This document shows positions 62,101-64,000 of a stretch of 64,000 nucleotides of DNA, piece after piece (positions within the stretch are counted from its first letter, which is position 1; every line of letters begins with the position of its first letter). The DNA is taken from positions 3,410,001-3,474,000 of the forward strand of contig JAKCOZ010000022.1 of the NCBI GenBank assembly GCA_022605955.1. The letters run 5' to 3'. This DNA is from Rallus limicola. Taxonomy: Eukaryota; Chordata; Aves; Gruiformes; Rallidae. A program made the translations under genes and the position numbers. The notes below the pieces were generated by a model, which was not told where the DNA came from, ran no database searches, and saw nothing but the letters and a program-made list of their open reading frames with translations.

Positions 62101-63947
62101 TTTGTTTCACTAGGACACAAAGGAGAACAGAAATAAAGGATTTGATTACTTGCTGAGAGCAGCAGAAGCTGGAGACCGGCCCTCTATGATTCTGGTAGCA
62201 AGAGCGTATGATACAGGTGTAAACCTTGGTTCAGACAGGTACTGAGTAACTTGGTTGTACTTCAAAGTAGGAGCAGAGAAGCACTTGCTGCATGTCTTTC
62301 ACTTAAAGAGCTGCTATGAAGTGGTGTTTTGGAGTTACTTCAGACTTACCCAGCTGTGAATAAAAGCAGAGTTTAGTCCATGATACAGAAAGAAATAATT
62401 TGTTATTGAACATCTGCAAGTGTGTTGGGTCTGATTGGTTTGATTTTTCTTTTAAAGTGTTTTAGATTGATTTTTAGAAGTGGGCAAATACTATTTTCCT
62501 TAAGTACCAATATAACAGGTGATGATTGTAATTTTCTGCTTTTGTATTGTAGCATATCTGTTATTTACATTAACTTCTTGTTTTGCACAACAGCAAAACA
62601 CTTGGCAATGACAAAATTTCAAGTACCTTGTCATTGAATTGCCCTGAGCATTTTCAGTATGAAAATAGATGGGTTTACAGTGTTCATGAAACAAGAATCT
62701 CTGCAACAGCAGATTGTTTCTAAATCTGTTATCTTCACAAATACAAGTGCCAGACTGAAACCATACGACTCATAATGAAAGCTCAGGCTCTGGAGTTCAG
62801 CAAGGTGCTTCAGCCTGGTACTTTCTCCTCTAATTACTGCCTGAAGTGGCCACAGCCTCAATTGATCCAGTCAGCTGAAGCAGCATGGAGTTAGTGAGCC
62901 TCCATGAGAACATTTGCTTGCTTGGAGGGCACCGAGGCTCTGAGAAGCTAGTGCAGGATTGAATTCTGAATCTCCAGTGCGCAAAGTACAGCTGTTTCCT
63001 CAGGTAACCATCTTCAAAAACTCTTTCTCACTTCAGAGTGCAGGATTGGAAGGAGGCACTGCACTGGTACAATGCTGCACTGAACATGACCGATTATGAT
63101 GAGGGAGGTGAATATGATGGCACACAGGATGAGCCCCGGTATCTGCTGCTGGCCAGGGAAGCAGAGATGTTAATGGTGGGAGGGTTCCACCTGAATAAGG
63201 ATCCACAGAGATCAGGTGAGTCCTCACTCACGTTTGTTTCTGTAAGCAGTAACTGCTTTTCCTTTGCTTTTCCCCTACATGTATCCTAAAAATAACACTT
63301 CCTGCTTCAGCTGTTACAAAGCATACAGAGGGTTGGTACCCTCAGATCTGTGGATGAAGGTGTAATGATGCTGGGTGATACAAGGCTGTGAAACCTTGCT
63401 GATGGTGGGTAGTCAGCAGTGCCAGGTGTGATCCTGTGAGTCACTGGCAAGCAGCCTTCCCTCGCTGTGAGGCCTTGGAGCTGCATGTTGCTGCCTGTAT
63501 TTTGAGTTACACCCATGATTCCCAAACCCTACGCAACATTGCATAAGTCGTGGTGTAATCTACGTGTCAGGTGTCTAAATCTTAATCAACTTGGGGGCTC
63601 CTATGGGCTGGCCATATTTCCAGTCCTTGTAAACCCATTGTAGAGCTATCAGCAACCAGACATATATCTTCCAACTTGAAGAGCAACAGCTGGATTCCCA
63701 GCTGCTGTAGCTCTGCTGACACTCTAAAAAGCACCTACTTACATATCCATCCATGTCACTTCACCTTAATCTTCTATTTATGTCCTTGAATTGCTTGAGG
63801 AAGAAGAGATGTTTTTCCTTTACATTTCCTCCTTTAGGTGAGCTGTACACAGAAGCAGCAGAAGCAGCGATGGAAGCCATGAAAGGCCGGCTGGCAAATC
63901 AGTACTACCAGAAAGCAGAAGAGGCTTGGGCGATGATGGAAGAATGA
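43922..63947 (+). CDS. EEF2K: Eukaryotic elongation factor 2 kinase (17 coding exons)
   Basis: Ca2+/calmodulin-dependent alpha-kinase that phosphorylates eEF2 and slows translation elongation; cytosolic. Exons: 43922-44167, 47596-47696, 49162-49222, 50081-50118, 52512-52683, 53612-53761, 55183-55315, 55990-56117, 56708-56909, 57235-57302, 58034-58111, 58892-58954, 60223-60357, 61527-61715, 62114-62238, 63037-63215, 63838-63947. Sum 2,178 nt, 725 aa, the human length. Order: acidic N-terminus; calmodulin-binding helix with W85; alpha-kinase domain about 115-330 with K170, D274, D284, loop GDGNLG at 296-301 and zinc ligands H260, H312, C314, C318; regulatory loop with T348, T353, S366, S398 and the DSGYPS degron at 440-445; S500; Sel1-like helical repeats about 525-700; and the C-terminal tail ending WAMMEE, needed for eEF2 recognition. 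Start ATG has A at -3 and G at +4. Oddities: S359 lacks the following proline, the S377 context is changed, and an extra in-frame exon candidate lies at 45945-45995. Confidence 0.96.
45945..45995 (+). CDS. EEF2K: Candidate 51-nt cassette exon of EEF2K
   Basis: A pyrimidine-rich acceptor (CATCCTTTAG) and a good donor (CGG/GTAGGT) bound 17 open codons reading [17 protein letters not shown] in phase 0, the same phase as the flanking junction. Inclusion would add 17 residues between K82 and E83 and give 742 aa. The 725-aa human form lacks it as I recall that protein. It may be an alternative exon or a chance open stretch. Confidence 0.4.
47596..47696 (+). CDS. EEF2K: EEF2K exon 2 (residues 83-115, calmodulin-binding)
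   Basis: Encodes [20 protein letters not shown] and onward, the calmodulin-binding helix with W85, then the acidic FHLEDIETE linker. Acceptor TTCTTCAG. The exon ends two bases into an Arg codon at donor ACAG/GTCTGT. Confidence 0.94.
49162..49222 (+). CDS. EEF2K: EEF2K exon 3 (residues 116-136)
   Basis: Encodes [20 protein letters not shown] and Gln, the start of the alpha-kinase domain. Acceptor TTTTTGCAG, donor CAA/GTAAGA. Confidence 0.94.
50081..50118 (+). CDS. EEF2K: EEF2K exon 4 (residues 137-148)
   Basis: A 38-nt small exon encoding [12 protein letters not shown], a nucleotide-site strand and turn of alpha-kinases. Acceptor TTCCCCTAG, donor GAAC/GTGAGT. Confidence 0.94.
52512..52683 (+). 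CDS. EEF2K: EEF2K exon 5 (residues 149-206)
   Basis: Carries the ATP-binding lysine K170 in NYVAK, and the strongly conserved [20 protein letters not shown]. Acceptor GACTTTCAG, donor CAG/GTATAC. Confidence 0.95.
53612..53761 (+). CDS. EEF2K: EEF2K exon 6 (residues 207-256)
   Basis: Encodes a core alpha-kinase segment with [19 protein letters not shown] and [10 protein letters not shown]. Acceptor CCCTCCCCAG, donor CAA/GTGAGC. Confidence 0.95.
55183..55315 (+). CDS. EEF2K: EEF2K exon 7 (residues 257-300)
   Basis: Carries zinc ligand H260, catalytic D274 in [15 protein letters not shown]284 and most of the GDGNLG loop. Acceptor GGTTCCAG, donor CTAG/GTAAGC. Confidence 0.95.
55990..56117 (+). 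CDS. EEF2K: EEF2K exon 8 (residues 301-343)
   Basis: Carries zinc ligands H312, C314 and C318 in [11 protein letters not shown], then the kinase C-terminal segment [10 protein letters not shown] long T-rich tract precedes the acceptor TGTCATAG. Donor CTT/GTAAGT. Confidence 0.95.
56708..56909 (+). CDS. EEF2K: EEF2K exon 9 (residues 344-410, regulatory loop)
   Basis: Carries autophosphorylation site T348, then T353, S359 (followed by Ser rather than Pro), S366 in RVRTVS, S377 and S398. Acceptor TTTGCCAAG. A second in-frame AG lies 12 nt downstream (after CTGCTCAG) and could remove four residues. Confidence 0.92.
57106..57129. repeat. Near-perfect palindrome, 11-bp arms
   Basis: AGATAATATGC and its reverse complement are separated by two bases. 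A direct copy of the left arm also lies at 57064-57074. AT-rich intronic sequence of EEF2K, between exons 9 and 10. Confidence 0.9.
57235..57302 (+). CDS. EEF2K: EEF2K exon 10 (residues 411-433)
   Basis: Encodes [20 protein letters not shown] and NQR in the disordered linker. Only WPVF and LDN clearly match human from memory. Acceptor TTTCTAG, donor AGG/GTGAGT. Confidence 0.92.
58034..58111 (+). CDS. EEF2K: EEF2K exon 11 (residues 434-459, degron)
   Basis: Carries DSGYPS at residues 440-445, the beta-TrCP phosphodegron that limits kinase stability after stress. Acceptor CTTCTGTAG, donor AGG/GTAAGA. Confidence 0.93.
58892..58954 (+). CDS. EEF2K: EEF2K exon 12 (residues 460-480)
   Basis: A 21-codon exon with the conserved [10 protein letters not shown] segment. 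Acceptor TTAACGTAG (a weak pyrimidine tract), donor AGG/GTAAAT. Confidence 0.92.
60223..60357 (+). CDS. EEF2K: EEF2K exon 13 (residues 481-525)
   Basis: Carries VEKWNL, the PKA-type site S500 in HRPS, and the helix [17 protein letters not shown] that leads into the C-terminal repeats. Acceptor TTATTTCAG, donor AAG/GTAGGA. Confidence 0.94.
61527..61715 (+). CDS. EEF2K: EEF2K exon 14 (residues 526-588)
   Basis: First Sel1-like helical repeat region ([17 protein letters not shown], then [17 protein letters not shown]). Acceptor GTGTTGTAG, donor GAG/GTAAAC. Confidence 0.95.
62114..62238 (+). CDS. EEF2K: EEF2K exon 15 (residues 589-629)
   Basis: Second Sel1-like unit ([20 protein letters not shown]). 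Acceptor TTCACTAG. It ends two bases into an Arg codon at donor ACAG/GTACTG. Confidence 0.95.
63037..63215 (+). CDS. EEF2K: EEF2K exon 16 (residues 630-689)
   Basis: Third Sel1-like unit ([17 protein letters not shown]), the [13 protein letters not shown] loop and KDPQRSG. Acceptor CACTTCAG, donor TCAG/GTGAGT. Confidence 0.95.
63838..63947 (+). CDS. EEF2K: EEF2K terminal coding exon 17 (residues 690-725)
   Basis: Encodes the last helices and the conserved tail [14 protein letters not shown], followed by TGA at 63945-63947. Acceptor TCCTTTAG. The 3' UTR begins at 63948 and runs off the window. Confidence 0.96.
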
Positions 63948-64000
63948 TGCCTCAATCAAGCAGTCCTTGTATATAATTTTTTTTATAGACCTGCTGCATT

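Noticed and set aside
1..64000. CRISPR arrays, operons or bacterial mobile systems
   Set aside because: The gene structure is fully eukaryotic, with GT-AG introns, polyadenylation signals and CpG islands. No regularly spaced repeat array is present.

Overview
The window looks like avian nuclear DNA. It holds three intron-rich vertebrate genes with GT-AG splicing, CpG-rich promoter islands, a nuclear tRNA gene and the 3' end of a CR1-type LINE, the dominant retroposon of birds. The pairing of SDR42E2-type genes with EEF2K in the same orientation matches the order known on human 16p12.2. I recognise the locus and the bird-like character, but I cannot name the species.

Layout. Bases 1-8,749 hold no gene I can support, only a possible untranslated exon near 6.5 kb and an (AAT)16 microsatellite at 8.6 kb. 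Bases 8,755-18,501 hold an 11-exon gene for an extended short-chain dehydrogenase/reductase of the SDR42E2 type (copy 1, 403 aa). A CpG island with an imperfect GC-rich tandem repeat lies at about 20.75-21.48 kb. Bases 22,300-32,174 hold a second, complete SDR42E2-type gene (copy 2, up to 454 aa) with the same 11-exon plan and the same intron phases. Two more CpG-rich stretches follow. One (33.6-34.3 kb) contains tRNA-Leu(UAG) on the minus strand. The other (37.1-37.5 kb) is the best candidate promoter of EEF2K. EEF2K coding sequence runs from 43,922 to 63,947 in 17 exons that sum to exactly 725 codons plus stop, the length of the human protein, so human residue numbers can be used directly. 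The window ends in its 3' UTR.

How they work together. The two SDR genes are a tandem duplication. Both keep the NAD-binding glycine motif, the YxxxK catalytic pair and a C-terminal membrane segment, so both could make membrane-tethered NAD-dependent oxidoreductases. Copy 1 has changes beside the active site and a non-canonical GC splice donor. EEF2K is the calmodulin-dependent alpha-kinase that phosphorylates elongation factor 2 to slow translation. I see no functional link between it and the SDR pair beyond old synteny.

I found no undescribed multi-gene system. The most interesting items are an in-frame 51-nt candidate cassette exon next to the calmodulin-binding segment of EEF2K, the divergence of the SDR pair, and changed regulatory phosphosites in EEF2K. 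Exon borders were set by reading frame, splice consensus and agreement between the two SDR copies, or with remembered human EEF2K. No alignment or transcript data were available.
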